A stretch of 64,000 nt of DNA from Streptomyces varsoviensis (lineage in GTDB: Bacteria; Actinomycetota; Actinomycetes; Streptomycetales; Streptomycetaceae): NCBI RefSeq assembly GCF_000718635.1, contig NZ_JOBF01000011.1, positions 1 through 64,000 on the forward strand, given 5' to 3'. Both the position numbers and the translations under genes were made by a program. Shown here in pieces: positions 32,537-41,274 of this stretch. Within the stretch, counting starts at the first letter, position 1; each line of letters starts with the position of its first letter. Below the pieces are notes generated by a model. It was not told the origin of the DNA, did not search any database, and worked only from the letters and a program-made list of their open reading frames with translations.

Positions 32537-33190
32537 TCAGCCCTCCAGCCCCGCGTCCCTGGCCAGCAGCGCCGCCTGCACCCGGTTCTCGCACTCCAGC
32601 TTGGTCAGGATGCGGCTCACGTACGTCTTGATGGTGGCCTCGCTCATATGGATGCGCCGGGCCGCGGCGGCGTTGGAGAGTCCCTGGGCCAGGAGCGCCA
32701 GGACCTCCCGCTCGCGCTCGGTCAGGGTGGCGAGCCGGCCGCGGGCCGCCTCGGCGCGGCGCGCGGTGTCGCCCGCGGCCAGGGAGTCCACGACGTGCCG
32801 GGTGGCCGCGGGGGAGAGGTAGGCGTCGCCGGCCGCGGCGGCCCGCACCGCGCCGATCAGCTCGGCCGGCGCGGAGTCCTTGAGCAGGAAGCCGGCGCTG
32901 CCCTCCGACAGGGCTCGCAGCACGTTCCGCTGCTCCCCGAAGGTCGTCAGGATCAGCACCCGCGCCTCGGGCCGGGCCCGGCGCAGCTCGGCGAGGGCCG
33001 TGAGCCCGTCCATGACCGGCATCTGGATGTCGAGCAGCACGACGTCCGCGCGGTGCGCCCGGGCCAGTTCCACCGCGTCGCGGCCGTCGCCCGCCTCCGC
33101 GACGACGTCGATGTCGTCGGCGGAGTCGAGGATCATCCGGATACCGGCTCGGATGAGCGGTTCGTCGTCGGTGATGAGGACCCTGATCAC
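32537..33190 (-). CDS. NarL/LuxR-type response regulator
   Basis: A 217-residue response regulator. RVLITDDEPLIRAGI has the acidic pocket, VVLLDIQMPVMDG the phosphoacceptor Asp, LTTFG and LLKDS the conserved Thr and Lys. The C-terminal LuxR helix-turn-helix is LTEREREVLALLAQGLSN to SEATIKTYVSRILTKL. GTG 33190 with GCAGGAGAG upstream fits the domain start. It lies 108 bp downstream of its partner kinase (33299-35053) on the same strand. Confidence 0.9.
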   Translation of the reverse strand: MIRVLITDDEPLIRAGIRMILDSADDIDVVAEAGDGRDAVELARAHRADVVLLDIQMPVMDGLTALAELRRARPEARVLILTTFGEQRNVLRALSEGSAGFLLKDSAPAELIGAVRAAAAGDAYLSPAATRHVVDSLAAGDTARRAEAARGRLATLTEREREVLALLAQGLSNAAAARRIHMSEATIKTYVSRILTKLECENRVQAALLARDAGLEG

Positions 33191-33298
33191 TACTCTCCTG
33201 CGGGCCTGAGCGGTCGGTCGGGTGTGCGGCTGCCCGGACATCATCCCCGACCGGGCCGCCCGCCCACCGGCCCGGGGCCGCGGGCGGCCCGGCCGGGC

Positions 33299-35053
33299 CT
33301 ACGACTTGACCTCGAACGTCTTCTTCTCGACCAGACGGCCGCCCTTGAAGCAGAACCGGTAGACGATGTCGTGGGCCGAATCCTTCGCGTCCGCCGTGGA
33401 CATCAGGCTCAGGCAGTCGGTCCCGGCCGGCTTCGGCGGCGCGCCCTTGTCCAGCCCCTGGGTCAGGAAGGACTTGCCGTCGGGCAGCCGGTCGCGTACA
33501 GCCCGCTCGGACTGGCCCACCGTCACCTCGTCGTACTCCTTCGGGTCGATCATGCTCCGTTCCGCGTGCTGGAAGAGCTTGATCCCGCCGAAGACGAGCC
33601 CTCCCACGACGATCAGCGCCGTCAGGCCGCAGCCCAGGGCCCAGCCCCCGCGTCGTCCGTTCCTGTTCACTGCTTCCGCCAGCTCCTTGTGCAGGGCGTG
33701 TCCCTCGATGACCGGATCACTGTCACCGTGGGAGCCCGTGCGGCGCTGTCGCCGAAGGTCGTCCGCCCGATCGACGAACGTCGTCGGCTCCGGCGCGGGC
33801 GCGCCCGCCGGGGCGTCCGCGCCCGCCGGGGCGTACGGCAGCACGCCCGCCAGCCGGAAGCCGCCCTCCGCCGTCGGACCGGCGTGCACCATCCCGCCGA
33901 TCAGCCGGGTCCGCTCGCCGAGCCCGGTCAGCCCCTGGCCGCCGCTGACCGCGGCCCGCCCGGCCCCGGCCGGCGGCGGACCGTTGACGACCTCCACGAC
34001 CAGCGAGTCCGCGTCGTAGTGCAGGGCGAGTTCGATCGGCGCGCCGGGCGCGTGCTTGTGCGCGTTGGTCAGCCCCTCCTGCGCGACGCGGTACGCGGCG
34101 TGGTCGGCGGCCGGGCTGAGCGGCCGCGGCTCGCCGGCGCGCCGCAGCTCCACGCGCGTACCGGCGGCGCGGGAGGAGCGCGCCAGGTCCTCGATGCCGT
34201 CCACGACGCCGGCGGCGGGCCCGGCCTCCTCGGGCGGGCCCGGGTCCTGGGTGCCGTCCCGCAGCAGCCCGACCACCTCGCGCAGTTCGCGCATCGCGGT
34301 CACGGACGCCTCCCGCAGGACGCCGACGGCCTCCCGCTGCCGCCCCGTCAGCTCGCTGTCGACCTCCAGCGCGCCGGTGTGCACGGAGATCAGCGCGAGC
34401 TGGTGGCCGAGGCTGTCGTGCATGTCCTGCGCGATGCGCTGGCGCTCGCGCAGCCGGGCCTGCCCGGCGACCATCTCCCGCTCGCGCAGCAACTGGGCGC
34501 TGTAGTCGCGCAGCGCCTCCACGAGCGCCCGCCGCTGCGACGAGTAGCGGCTGATCAGGCCGGGCACCACGATCAGGGACAGCATCAGCAGCGCGCTGAA
34601 GATCAGCGAGGAGATCAGGAGGTGGGGGAGGTCCTGGATCACGGACGCGGCGACGCTCAGCACATAGGCGGCGGCGAAGGCGAGGGTGGCCCGGCCGTGC
34701 CGCGCGATCCGCCGCCCCGCCGACCAGGCGGCGACGGGGACCAGCGCCAGCAGCCCCGGCAGCACGATCCCGCCGACGGCGGTGAGCAGCAGTACGGGCG
34801 TGGGCAGCACCCGGCGCAGCGGGCAGAGCAGCGCGACGGCGACCGCCACCGCGATGGTCCGCGGGGCGTCGGCCCCCGTGTCCTCCAGCGTCAGGGCCAG
34901 CAGCCCCAGCACCAGGCTCAGCAGCGCCTCGCCGATGATGCGGCCGATGGACCACATGCCGGGCGCGAAGAGCCGGCGGAACGCCTCGGACAGCCGCCGC
35001 GGCGCGCGGAGCAGCTCGTCCGCGAGGCTTCCCCCGTGTTTCACAAGTCTCAC
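33299..35053 (-). CDS. sensor histidine kinase with C-terminal membrane-anchored extracytoplasmic domain
   Basis: A 584-residue HPK7-type kinase. About five N-terminal membrane helices (35-170) are followed by RIAQDMHDSLGHQLALISVH (phospho-His) and an ATPase domain ending in GGQGLTGLGERTRLIGGMVH. After residue 430, unlike standard kinases of this class, come an APAGA-repeat linker, another membrane helix (GWALGCGLTALIVVGGLVF, about 470-494) and a 90-residue domain with two cysteines (TDCLSLM, YRFCFKGG) predicted outside the cell. That domain (VTVGQSERAVRDRLPDG) faintly recalls SmpA/BamE-like lipoprotein folds. It may sense or be regulated by a cell-wall signal. The divergent peptidase operon starts 253 bp away. 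Confidence 0.82.
   Translation of the reverse strand: MRLVKHGGSLADELLRAPRRLSEAFRRLFAPGMWSIGRIIGEALLSLVLGLLALTLEDTGADAPRTIAVAVAVALLCPLRRVLPTPVLLLTAVGGIVLPGLLALVPVAAWSAGRRIARHGRATLAFAAAYVLSVAASVIQDLPHLLISSLIFSALLMLSLIVVPGLISRYSSQRRALVEALRDYSAQLLREREMVAGQARLRERQRIAQDMHDSLGHQLALISVHTGALEVDSELTGRQREAVGVLREASVTAMRELREVVGLLRDGTQDPGPPEEAGPAAGVVDGIEDLARSSRAAGTRVELRRAGEPRPLSPAADHAAYRVAQEGLTNAHKHAPGAPIELALHYDADSLVVEVVNGPPPAGAGRAAVSGGQGLTGLGERTRLIGGMVHAGPTAEGGFRLAGVLPYAPAGADAPAGAPAPEPTTFVDRADDLRRQRRTGSHGDSDPVIEGHALHKELAEAVNRNGRRGGWALGCGLTALIVVGGLVFGGIKLFQHAERSMIDPKEYDEVTVGQSERAVRDRLPDGKSFLTQGLDKGAPPKPAGTDCLSLMSTADAKDSAHDIVYRFCFKGGRLVEKKTFEVKS
33800..33835 (-). repeat. 18-bp duplication in histidine-kinase linker
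   Basis: Two 18-bp copies with one mismatch, in frame, coding APAGAD/Y-like hexapeptides between the kinase domain and the C-terminal extension. Confidence 0.8.
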
Positions 35054-35306
35054 GCGACCACGTTAGACAGCTCTTTTCCCGGCCGCAGTCATCGTTCGTC
35101 GCGACCGGCGGCGACGAAGGAACGACGAAAGAACGCGGTGAGACCGCTGTAAGACGGTGAAAGGCAGGGAAAGTACAGAGAAAGACGGTGAAAGCCGATC
35201 AAAGACACCGGAAGGCGCCGGAAGGCACCGAAAGAACGCCGGAACACCGGCAAAATCGGCGCCAGGACTACTGCGCACAGCCTCCCACCTGCGATAGGAC
35301 TGGTGC
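35054..35306. promoter_or_regulatory. purine-rich divergent promoter region
   Basis: Between the kinase and the M55 peptidase the plus strand is strongly purine-rich (35100-35270), with AGACGGTGAAAG twice and many GAAAG/GGAAG steps. The composition differs from the rest of the window. It must hold both divergent promoters, but I cannot assign -10/-35 elements. Confidence 0.45.
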
Positions 35307-36143
35307 ATGGTGAAGATCCTCATCTCCGCGGACATGGAGGGCGCCACCGGGGTCACCTGGCCGGCCGATGTGCTGCCGGGCGCCTCGCAGTGGGAGCGCT
35401 GCCGGCATCTGTTCACCTCGGACGTGAGCGCGGCCGTCGCCGGGTTCTTCGCCGGCGGCGCGGACGAGGTGCTGGTCAACGAGGCGCACTGGTCCATGCG
35501 CAATCTGCTGGTCGAGGAGTTGGACGAGCGGGCCCAACTGCTCGTCGGCAAGCACAAGACCCTGAGCATGGTCGAGGGCGTGCAGCACGGCGACGTGGAC
35601 GGCATCGCGTTCGTCGGCTACCACACCGGGGCGGGCACCGAGGGCGTGCTCGCCCACACCTACCTCGCCAACTCCATCACCGGCGTCTGGGTGGACGGCG
35701 CGCGGGCCGGCGAGGGGTTGCTGAACTCCTTGGTCGTCGCCGAATACGGTGTGCCCGTGGTGCTGGTGACGGGCGACGACATGACCTGCGAGGACGCCAA
35801 GGGCTATGCGCCGCGCGCCCGTTCGGTCGCGGTGAAGGACTATGTGTCGCGGTACGCGGCGGTCTGCCGCACCCCGGCGCGTACCGCCGCCGACATCGAG
35901 GCCGCGGCGCGCGAGGCCGTGGCCCTGGCCGGGCGGTACGAACCGGTGCGGTCCGGGCCCCACACCGTGGAGCTCGAATTCGACGCCGAACACCTGGCGG
36001 GCGCCGCGACCGTGGTGCCGGGCGTGGAGCACACCGGGGAGCGCCGCGTCGCCTACACCACAACGACCATGTACGAGGGCATCCGCGCCTTCAAGGCGGT
36101 CACCACCGTCGTGTCGGCCGCGGTGGAGGAGCAGTATGGCTGA
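35307..36143 (+). CDS. M55 D-aminopeptidase (DppA-like)
   Basis: A 278-residue zinc peptidase. KILISADMEGATGVTWPADV has the zinc-binding DxE motif, and VNEAHWSMRNLLVEEL plus GYHTGAGTEGVLAHTY carry further ligand and catalytic residues of the DppA decamer family, which cleaves D-Ala-containing dipeptides. This suggests degradation of peptidoglycan-derived peptides. The stop overlaps the M20 start by 8 bp. Complete length for the family. Confidence 0.88.
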   Translation: MVKILISADMEGATGVTWPADVLPGASQWERCRHLFTSDVSAAVAGFFAGGADEVLVNEAHWSMRNLLVEELDERAQLLVGKHKTLSMVEGVQHGDVDGIAFVGYHTGAGTEGVLAHTYLANSITGVWVDGARAGEGLLNSLVVAEYGVPVVLVTGDDMTCEDAKGYAPRARSVAVKDYVSRYAAVCRTPARTAADIEAAAREAVALAGRYEPVRSGPHTVELEFDAEHLAGAATVVPGVEHTGERRVAYTTTTMYEGIRAFKAVTTVVSAAVEEQYG

Positions 36144-37530
36144 GGAGTCCCTGAACGACGGCGGCGCGGGCCGCGGCGAGGGCGACCGGGTGGACGGCGC
36201 GGCGCTCGCCGAGGTGGTGCGGTTCACCAGTGAGCTGATCCGCGTCGACACGACCAACCGCGGCGGCGGCGACTGCCGGGAGCGGCCCGCCGCCGAGTAC
36301 GTCGCCGAGCGCCTCGCCGACGCGGGCATCGAACCGACGCTGCTGGAGCGCGAGCCCGGCCGCACGAACGTCGTCGCCCGCGTCCCCGGCGCCGACCCCG
36401 GCGCGGACGCGCTGCTCGTCCACGGCCACCTCGACGTGGTCCCCGCCGAGCCCGCCGACTGGAGCGTGCACCCCTTCTCCGGGGAGGTCCGCGACGGCGT
36501 GGTGTGGGGGCGCGGCGCGATCGACATGAAGAACATGGACGCGATGGTCCTCGCGACCGTACGGGCCTGGGCGCGGGCCGGGGTGCGGCCGCCGCGCGAC
36601 ATCGTGCTGGCCTTCACCGCCGACGAGGAGGACAGCGCCGCCGCCGGCGCCGGCTTCCTGGTGGAGGAGCACGCCCATCTCTTCGAGGGCTGCACGGAGG
36701 GCATCAGCGAGTCCGGGGCGTTCACCTTCCACGCCGGCGGCGGGCTGCGGATCTATCCGGTGGGGGCGGGGGAGCGCGGAACGGGCTGGCTGCGGCTCAC
36801 CGCGCGCGGCACCGCGGGCCACGGCTCCAAGGTGAACTCGGACAACGCTGTCAGCAACCTCGCCGCGGCCATCGCCCGGATCGCCGACCACCAGTGGCCC
36901 GTCCGCCTCACCCCGACCGTACGGGCCGCGCTCGGCGAACTGGCCGCGCTGCACGGCATCGAGGCGAGGCTGGACGCCGCCGACTTCGACGTCGACGAAC
37001 TGCTCGGCAAGCTGGGCCCGGCCGCCGCGCTCGTCGCCCCGACGGTCCGCAACAGCGCCAACCCGACCATGCTCGACGCCGGGTACAAGATCAACGTCAT
37101 TCCGGGGACCGCCGTCGGCCACGTCGACGGGCGGATGGTGCCCGGCGGCGAGGAGGAGTTCCGCGCCACCCTCGACCGGCTCACCGGGCCGGACGTGACA
37201 TGGGAGTTCCAGCACGAGGAGATCCCGCTCCAGGCGCCCGTGGACTCCCCGGCGTTCGCCGCGATGCGGGCCGCGATCGAGAAGTTCGACCCGACCGCGC
37301 ACGCGGTCCCGTACTGCATGTCCGGCGGCACGGACGCCAAGCAGTTCTCCCGGCTGGGCGTCGTCGGCTACGGCTTCTCGCCGCTCAAACTGCCCGCCGG
37401 ATTCGACTACCAGGCCCTCTTCCACGGCGTGGACGAGCGGGTCCCCGTCGAGGCGCTGCACTTCGGCGTCCGCGTGCTCGACGACTTCATGATGCGCGCG
37501 GGCCGCCCGAGCCGGACCACGGCTCCGTGA
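36136..37530 (+). CDS. M20-family metallopeptidase
   Basis: A 464-residue di-zinc peptidase/deacylase. LLVHGHLDVVPAEPADWSVH (first zinc ligand and activating Asp), WGRGAIDMKNMDA (bridging Asp), FTADEEDSA (catalytic Glu) and the dimerisation domain after TARGTAGHGSK are evident; the last His is in ALFHGVDERV. It resembles PM20D/dipeptidase-type enzymes. The 8-bp overlap with the M55 gene implies translational coupling and a shared peptide substrate pool. Confidence 0.88.
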   Translation: MAEESLNDGGAGRGEGDRVDGAALAEVVRFTSELIRVDTTNRGGGDCRERPAAEYVAERLADAGIEPTLLEREPGRTNVVARVPGADPGADALLVHGHLDVVPAEPADWSVHPFSGEVRDGVVWGRGAIDMKNMDAMVLATVRAWARAGVRPPRDIVLAFTADEEDSAAAGAGFLVEEHAHLFEGCTEGISESGAFTFHAGGGLRIYPVGAGERGTGWLRLTARGTAGHGSKVNSDNAVSNLAAAIARIADHQWPVRLTPTVRAALGELAALHGIEARLDAADFDVDELLGKLGPAAALVAPTVRNSANPTMLDAGYKINVIPGTAVGHVDGRMVPGGEEEFRATLDRLTGPDVTWEFQHEEIPLQAPVDSPAFAAMRAAIEKFDPTAHAVPYCMSGGTDAKQFSRLGVVGYGFSPLKLPAGFDYQALFHGVDERVPVEALHFGVRVLDDFMMRAGRPSRTTAP

Positions 37531-37635
37531 ATCCCTCTTGAAGCCGCGCCGCACTCTCTGCTGAAGTCCTTCCCGCGGGCCCAGTCCGGCTCGGGCCCAT
37601 CCGCACCGTCCCCCGCCACAGGAGGCGTAGCCATC

Positions 37636-39627
37636 ATGACGACCACGGCGCCCTACGGAGCCTGGCCCTCCCCGATCGACGCCCAGCTCGCCGCCGCGCG
37701 GGACGGCCGGCCCGGCTTCCTCGGCACGGTCGGCGACGAGGTGTGGTGGGTCGCGCCCCGCCCCGAGGAGGGCGGCCGGCGCGCGCTGATGCGGCTGCGC
37801 GACGGCGTCGAGGAGTCGCCGCTGGCCGCGCCGTGGAACATCCGCACCCGGGTGATCGAGTACGGCGGGCAGCCGTGGGCGGGGGCGCCCCGCGAGCACG
37901 GCGGCCCGCTGATCGTCTTCAGCGACTTCGCCGACCAGCGGCTCTACGCCTACGAGCCGGACCACCCGGACGGCGCGGCCCCGCGTCCGCTCACCCCCGT
38001 GTCGGACATCGGCGGCGGGCTGCGCTGGGTCGACGCGAGCGTCCACCTGGACCGGGGCGAAGTCTGGTGCGTCCTGGAGGAGTTCACCGGCGAGGGCCCC
38101 ACCGACGTGCGCCGCGTCATCGCGGCCGTACCGCTGGACGGCTCCGCCGCCGAGGACCGGGGCCGCGTCCGCGAACTGACCGACGACCGGCACCGGTTCC
38201 TCACCGGGCCCCGGCTCTCGCCCGACGGGCGGCGGGCGGCCTGGCTCGCCTGGGACCACCCGCGGATGCCGTGGGACGGCACGGAGCTGCGCGTCGCGGA
38301 GACCGCCGACGCCGCGACGGCCGGGTTCACGGGCGCGCGCACCGTGCTCGGCGGCCCCGGCGAGGCCGTCGCCCAGGCCGAATGGACCGCCTACGGCACG
38401 CTCCTCGCCGCCACCGACCGCACCGGCTGGTGGAACGTGCACCGCGTCGACCCGGACACCGGCGAGACCGCCCCCGTCTGCCCGCGCGAGGAGGAGTTCG
38501 CCGGTCCGCTGTGGACGATCGGCCAGCGCTGGTTCGCGCCGCTGGACAACGGCACCGTCGCCGTCGTGCACGGCCGCGGCACTACCGCGCTGGGCATACT
38601 CGACCCGCTCAGCGGCGAACTCGTCGACGCGGCGGGCCCCTGGACGGACTGGGCCGCGTCGCTGGCCGTCAGCGGCACCCGCGTCTTCGGCATCGCCGCC
38701 AGCCCGCGCACCGGCTACGAGGTGGTGGAGCTCGACGCCTGTACGGGCCGCAGCCGGGTCGCCGCCGCCGGCCACACCGACCCCGTGGACCGCGCCTACT
38801 ACCCCGAGCCGCAGCTCCGCGTCTTCACCGGCCCCGACGGACGGGACATCCACGCCCACGTCCACCCGCCGCACAGCCCCGACCACACGGGCCCCTCCGA
38901 CGAGCTGCCGCCCTACGTCGTGTGGGCCCACGGCGGCCCCACCAGCCGCGTCCCGCTCGTCCTCGACCTGGAGATCGCCTACTTCACCTCCCGCGGCATC
39001 GGCGTCGTGGAGGTCAACTACGGAGGCTCGACGGGGTACGGGCGCGAGTACCGCGACCGGCTGCGCGGGAACTGGGGCGTGGTCGACGTCGAGGACTGTG
39101 CCGCCGTCGCCCGGGCCCTCGCCGACGAGGGCACCGCCGACCGGGCGCGGCTCGCCATCCGCGGCGGCAGCGCCGGCGGCTGGACCACGGCCGCCTCGCT
39201 CACCTCGACCGACGTCTACGCCTGCGGCACCATCAGCTACCCGGTCCTGGACCTCGTCGGCTGGGCGGCCGACGGCACCCACGACTTCGAGTCCCAGTAC
39301 CTGCACTCCCTGATCGGCCCGCTCGCCGAGGCGCCCGACCGCTACCGGGACCGCTCACCGCTGCACCGCGCCGCCCGCCTCTCCGTGCCCTTCGTGCTCC
39401 TCCAGGGCCTGGAGGACCCGATCTGCCCGCCCGTGCAGTGCGAGCGGTTCCTCGAAGCGCTCAAGGGGCGCGGCATCCCGCACGCGTACCTCTCCTTCGA
39501 GGGCGAGGGCCACGGCTTCCGCCGCGCCGACACCATGGTCCGGGCGCTGGAGGCCGAGCTCTCCCTGTACGCGCAGGTCTTCGGCTTCGCCGCCCCGGAC
39601 ATCCCCGAGCTGCCGCTCGCCGAGTGA
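37636..39627 (+). CDS. S9-family prolyl oligopeptidase
   Basis: A 663-residue serine peptidase. The first 400 residues are a beta-propeller (repeats with Trp/Asp such as LSPDGRRAAWLAWDHPRM). The alpha/beta-hydrolase domain has YVVWAHGGPTSR (oxyanion), IRGGSAGGWTTAASLT (nucleophile Ser), the Asp around GLEDPICPP and His in FEGEGHGFRRA. It cleaves short peptides in the cytoplasm. It follows the M20 gene by 105 bp, probably in one operon. AGGAGG lies 8 nt before the ATG. Confidence 0.9.
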   Translation: MTTTAPYGAWPSPIDAQLAAARDGRPGFLGTVGDEVWWVAPRPEEGGRRALMRLRDGVEESPLAAPWNIRTRVIEYGGQPWAGAPREHGGPLIVFSDFADQRLYAYEPDHPDGAAPRPLTPVSDIGGGLRWVDASVHLDRGEVWCVLEEFTGEGPTDVRRVIAAVPLDGSAAEDRGRVRELTDDRHRFLTGPRLSPDGRRAAWLAWDHPRMPWDGTELRVAETADAATAGFTGARTVLGGPGEAVAQAEWTAYGTLLAATDRTGWWNVHRVDPDTGETAPVCPREEEFAGPLWTIGQRWFAPLDNGTVAVVHGRGTTALGILDPLSGELVDAAGPWTDWAASLAVSGTRVFGIAASPRTGYEVVELDACTGRSRVAAAGHTDPVDRAYYPEPQLRVFTGPDGRDIHAHVHPPHSPDHTGPSDELPPYVVWAHGGPTSRVPLVLDLEIAYFTSRGIGVVEVNYGGSTGYGREYRDRLRGNWGVVDVEDCAAVARALADEGTADRARLAIRGGSAGGWTTAASLTSTDVYACGTISYPVLDLVGWAADGTHDFESQYLHSLIGPLAEAPDRYRDRSPLHRAARLSVPFVLLQGLEDPICPPVQCERFLEALKGRGIPHAYLSFEGEGHGFRRADTMVRALEAELSLYAQVFGFAAPDIPELPLAE

Positions 39628-39631
39628 GGAC

Positions 39632-39657
39632 GCGCCCCCGGCCGCGGCCGGGGGCGC
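39632..39657. terminator. 26-bp perfect palindrome between convergent genes
   Basis: GCGCCCCCGGCC-GC-GGCCGGGGGCGC lies between the S9 peptidase stop (39627) and the SEDS-gene stop (39661) and should act as a two-way terminator. Confidence 0.8.
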
Positions 39658-39660
39658 CGC

Positions 39661-41118
39661 TCAGAGGTCCTGCTGCCGCCGCGCCCCGTCGCTGACCTTG
39701 ATCATGACGGCGATGAGCAGCCAGTTCGCGACCATGGACGAGCCGCCCTGGGCCAGGAACGGGAGCGCCTTGCCGGTCAGCGGCATCAGCCCGGTGACGC
39801 CGCCCGCCACCACGAAGACCTGGAGGGCGAGGACGACGGCGAGGCCGAGGGAGAGCAGCTTGCCGAAGGGGTCGTTGGCGAGCAGGGCGGTGCGCAGCCC
39901 GCGCTGGATCAGCAGCGCGTACAGCACGATCACCGCCATGGTGCCGGCCAGCCCCAGCTCCTCGCCGACGCTGGTCAGGATGAAGTCGGAGCGGCCCGCG
40001 AACTGGATCAGGTCCGGGTGGCCGAGCCCCAGGCCCGTACCGCCGACGCCGCCGGAGCCGAAGCTGAACAGCGCCTGCGCGGCCTGGTCGGAGACGAGCC
40101 CCGGCGGCCGCTGATCCGGCGGCAGATAGATGTCGAAGGGATGCAGCCACGCGACGATACGGCCCTTGACGTGCGGCTCCGTCGAGCCGACCGCGAACGC
40201 GCCGACCGCGGCCATCAGCACGCCGCACACCACCCAACTGGTGCGCTCGGTGGCGGCGTAGAGCATCACCACGAACAGGCCGAAGAAGATCAGCGAGGTG
40301 CCCAGGTCGCGCTCGAAGACCAGGACGAGCAGGCTGATGATCCAGATCGTGACGATCGGGCCGAGCTGCCGGCCCGGCGGCAGCCGCATGCCCAGGAAGC
40401 GGCGGCCCGTCAGGGTGAGCGCGTCCCGGTGCGTGACGAGGTACCCGGCGAAGAAGATCGCGATCATGACCTTCACGAACTCGCCCGGCTGGAAGGTGAG
40501 CGGCCCCACGTGGACCCACCGCTTCGCGCCGTAGGAGTCGCCCGGGAACATCGCCGGGGCGATGAGCAGCACGAGCGCCGCGGCCATGGTCACGTAGATA
40601 TAGCGCTGGAGCCGCCGGTAGTCCTTGAGGAAGGCGATCACCGCGATGGCCACGCCGACGCCCGCGACGGTCCAGATGAGCTGGCCCGGCGCCATCGCGC
40701 CGGAGTGCCAGCGTTCCTTGTAGGAGTGGTCCAGCCGGTGGATGAGGACCAGTCCGAGACCGGTCAGCAGCATCGCCAGCGGCAGGATCAGCGGATCGGC
40801 CCGCGCCGCGAAGCGGCGCACCGCGATGTGCGCCACCAGCGAGCAGCACGCCTGCGAGGCCACGAAGCCGGCCAGCCCGTCGGGCACCTGACCGGTCAGG
40901 CCGAGCCCCGCGTCGGTGTAGCCGAAGGTGACGATGAACAGGACGAAGAGCAGCAGCAGCGCCTCGGTGCGGCGGGGGCTCGGCGACCCCGACGCGGCGC
41001 GCCACCGGCGGCCGCGGGCCCCGTCGGCGGGTCCGGCGAGGGTGGTCGCGTCGCCGGAGACGCCCGGGTCCGCCCCGGCGGCGGTCACCGCCAATGGCTC
41101 GGTGATCCGTCCACGCAC
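39661..41118 (-). CDS. SEDS protein (FtsW/RodA/SpoVE family)
   Basis: A 485-residue polytopic protein with about ten membrane helices. Conserved SEDS blocks are present: RWVHVGPLTFQPGEFVKVMI, FERDLGTSLIFFGLFVVMLY, GHPDLIQFAGRSDFILTSVG with EELGLAGTMAVI, and LPFLAQGGSSMVANW. The family polymerises lipid II glycan strands together with a class B PBP. No PBP gene is adjacent, so this is a solitary paralogue, not the dcw-cluster ftsW. GTG 41118 has GGGAGGAC 5 nt upstream. The N-terminal 75 residues are a disordered cytoplasmic tail. Confidence 0.88.
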   Translation of the reverse strand: MRGRITEPLAVTAAGADPGVSGDATTLAGPADGARGRRWRAASGSPSPRRTEALLLLFVLFIVTFGYTDAGLGLTGQVPDGLAGFVASQACCSLVAHIAVRRFAARADPLILPLAMLLTGLGLVLIHRLDHSYKERWHSGAMAPGQLIWTVAGVGVAIAVIAFLKDYRRLQRYIYVTMAAALVLLIAPAMFPGDSYGAKRWVHVGPLTFQPGEFVKVMIAIFFAGYLVTHRDALTLTGRRFLGMRLPPGRQLGPIVTIWIISLLVLVFERDLGTSLIFFGLFVVMLYAATERTSWVVCGVLMAAVGAFAVGSTEPHVKGRIVAWLHPFDIYLPPDQRPPGLVSDQAAQALFSFGSGGVGGTGLGLGHPDLIQFAGRSDFILTSVGEELGLAGTMAVIVLYALLIQRGLRTALLANDPFGKLLSLGLAVVLALQVFVVAGGVTGLMPLTGKALPFLAQGGSSMVANWLLIAVMIKVSDGARRQQDL

Positions 41119-41226
41119 GGTGTCCTCCCGGTTCGAACGGTGGTACGGCCCGTGGGCACGAGGCCGCACGGGCATGATCCGATCATCATCTGATCATCGC
41201 TGACCGCCGCTGAAGAGAACCTGAGG

Positions 41227-41274
41227 TTCCTGAAGACCCTTTAAGGAAGCGGTCCCTTCAGGAAGCCCTTCCTT
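41227..41274. terminator. nested inverted repeats at the end of the histidine-kinase gene
   Basis: TTCCTGAAG (41227) pairs with CTTCAGGAA (41256), and AAGGAAG (41243) with CTTCCTT (41268); the two hairpins are mutually exclusive. The region overlaps the kinase stop codon (41258). It could terminate that operon or act in the leader of the SEDS gene. Confidence 0.4.
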
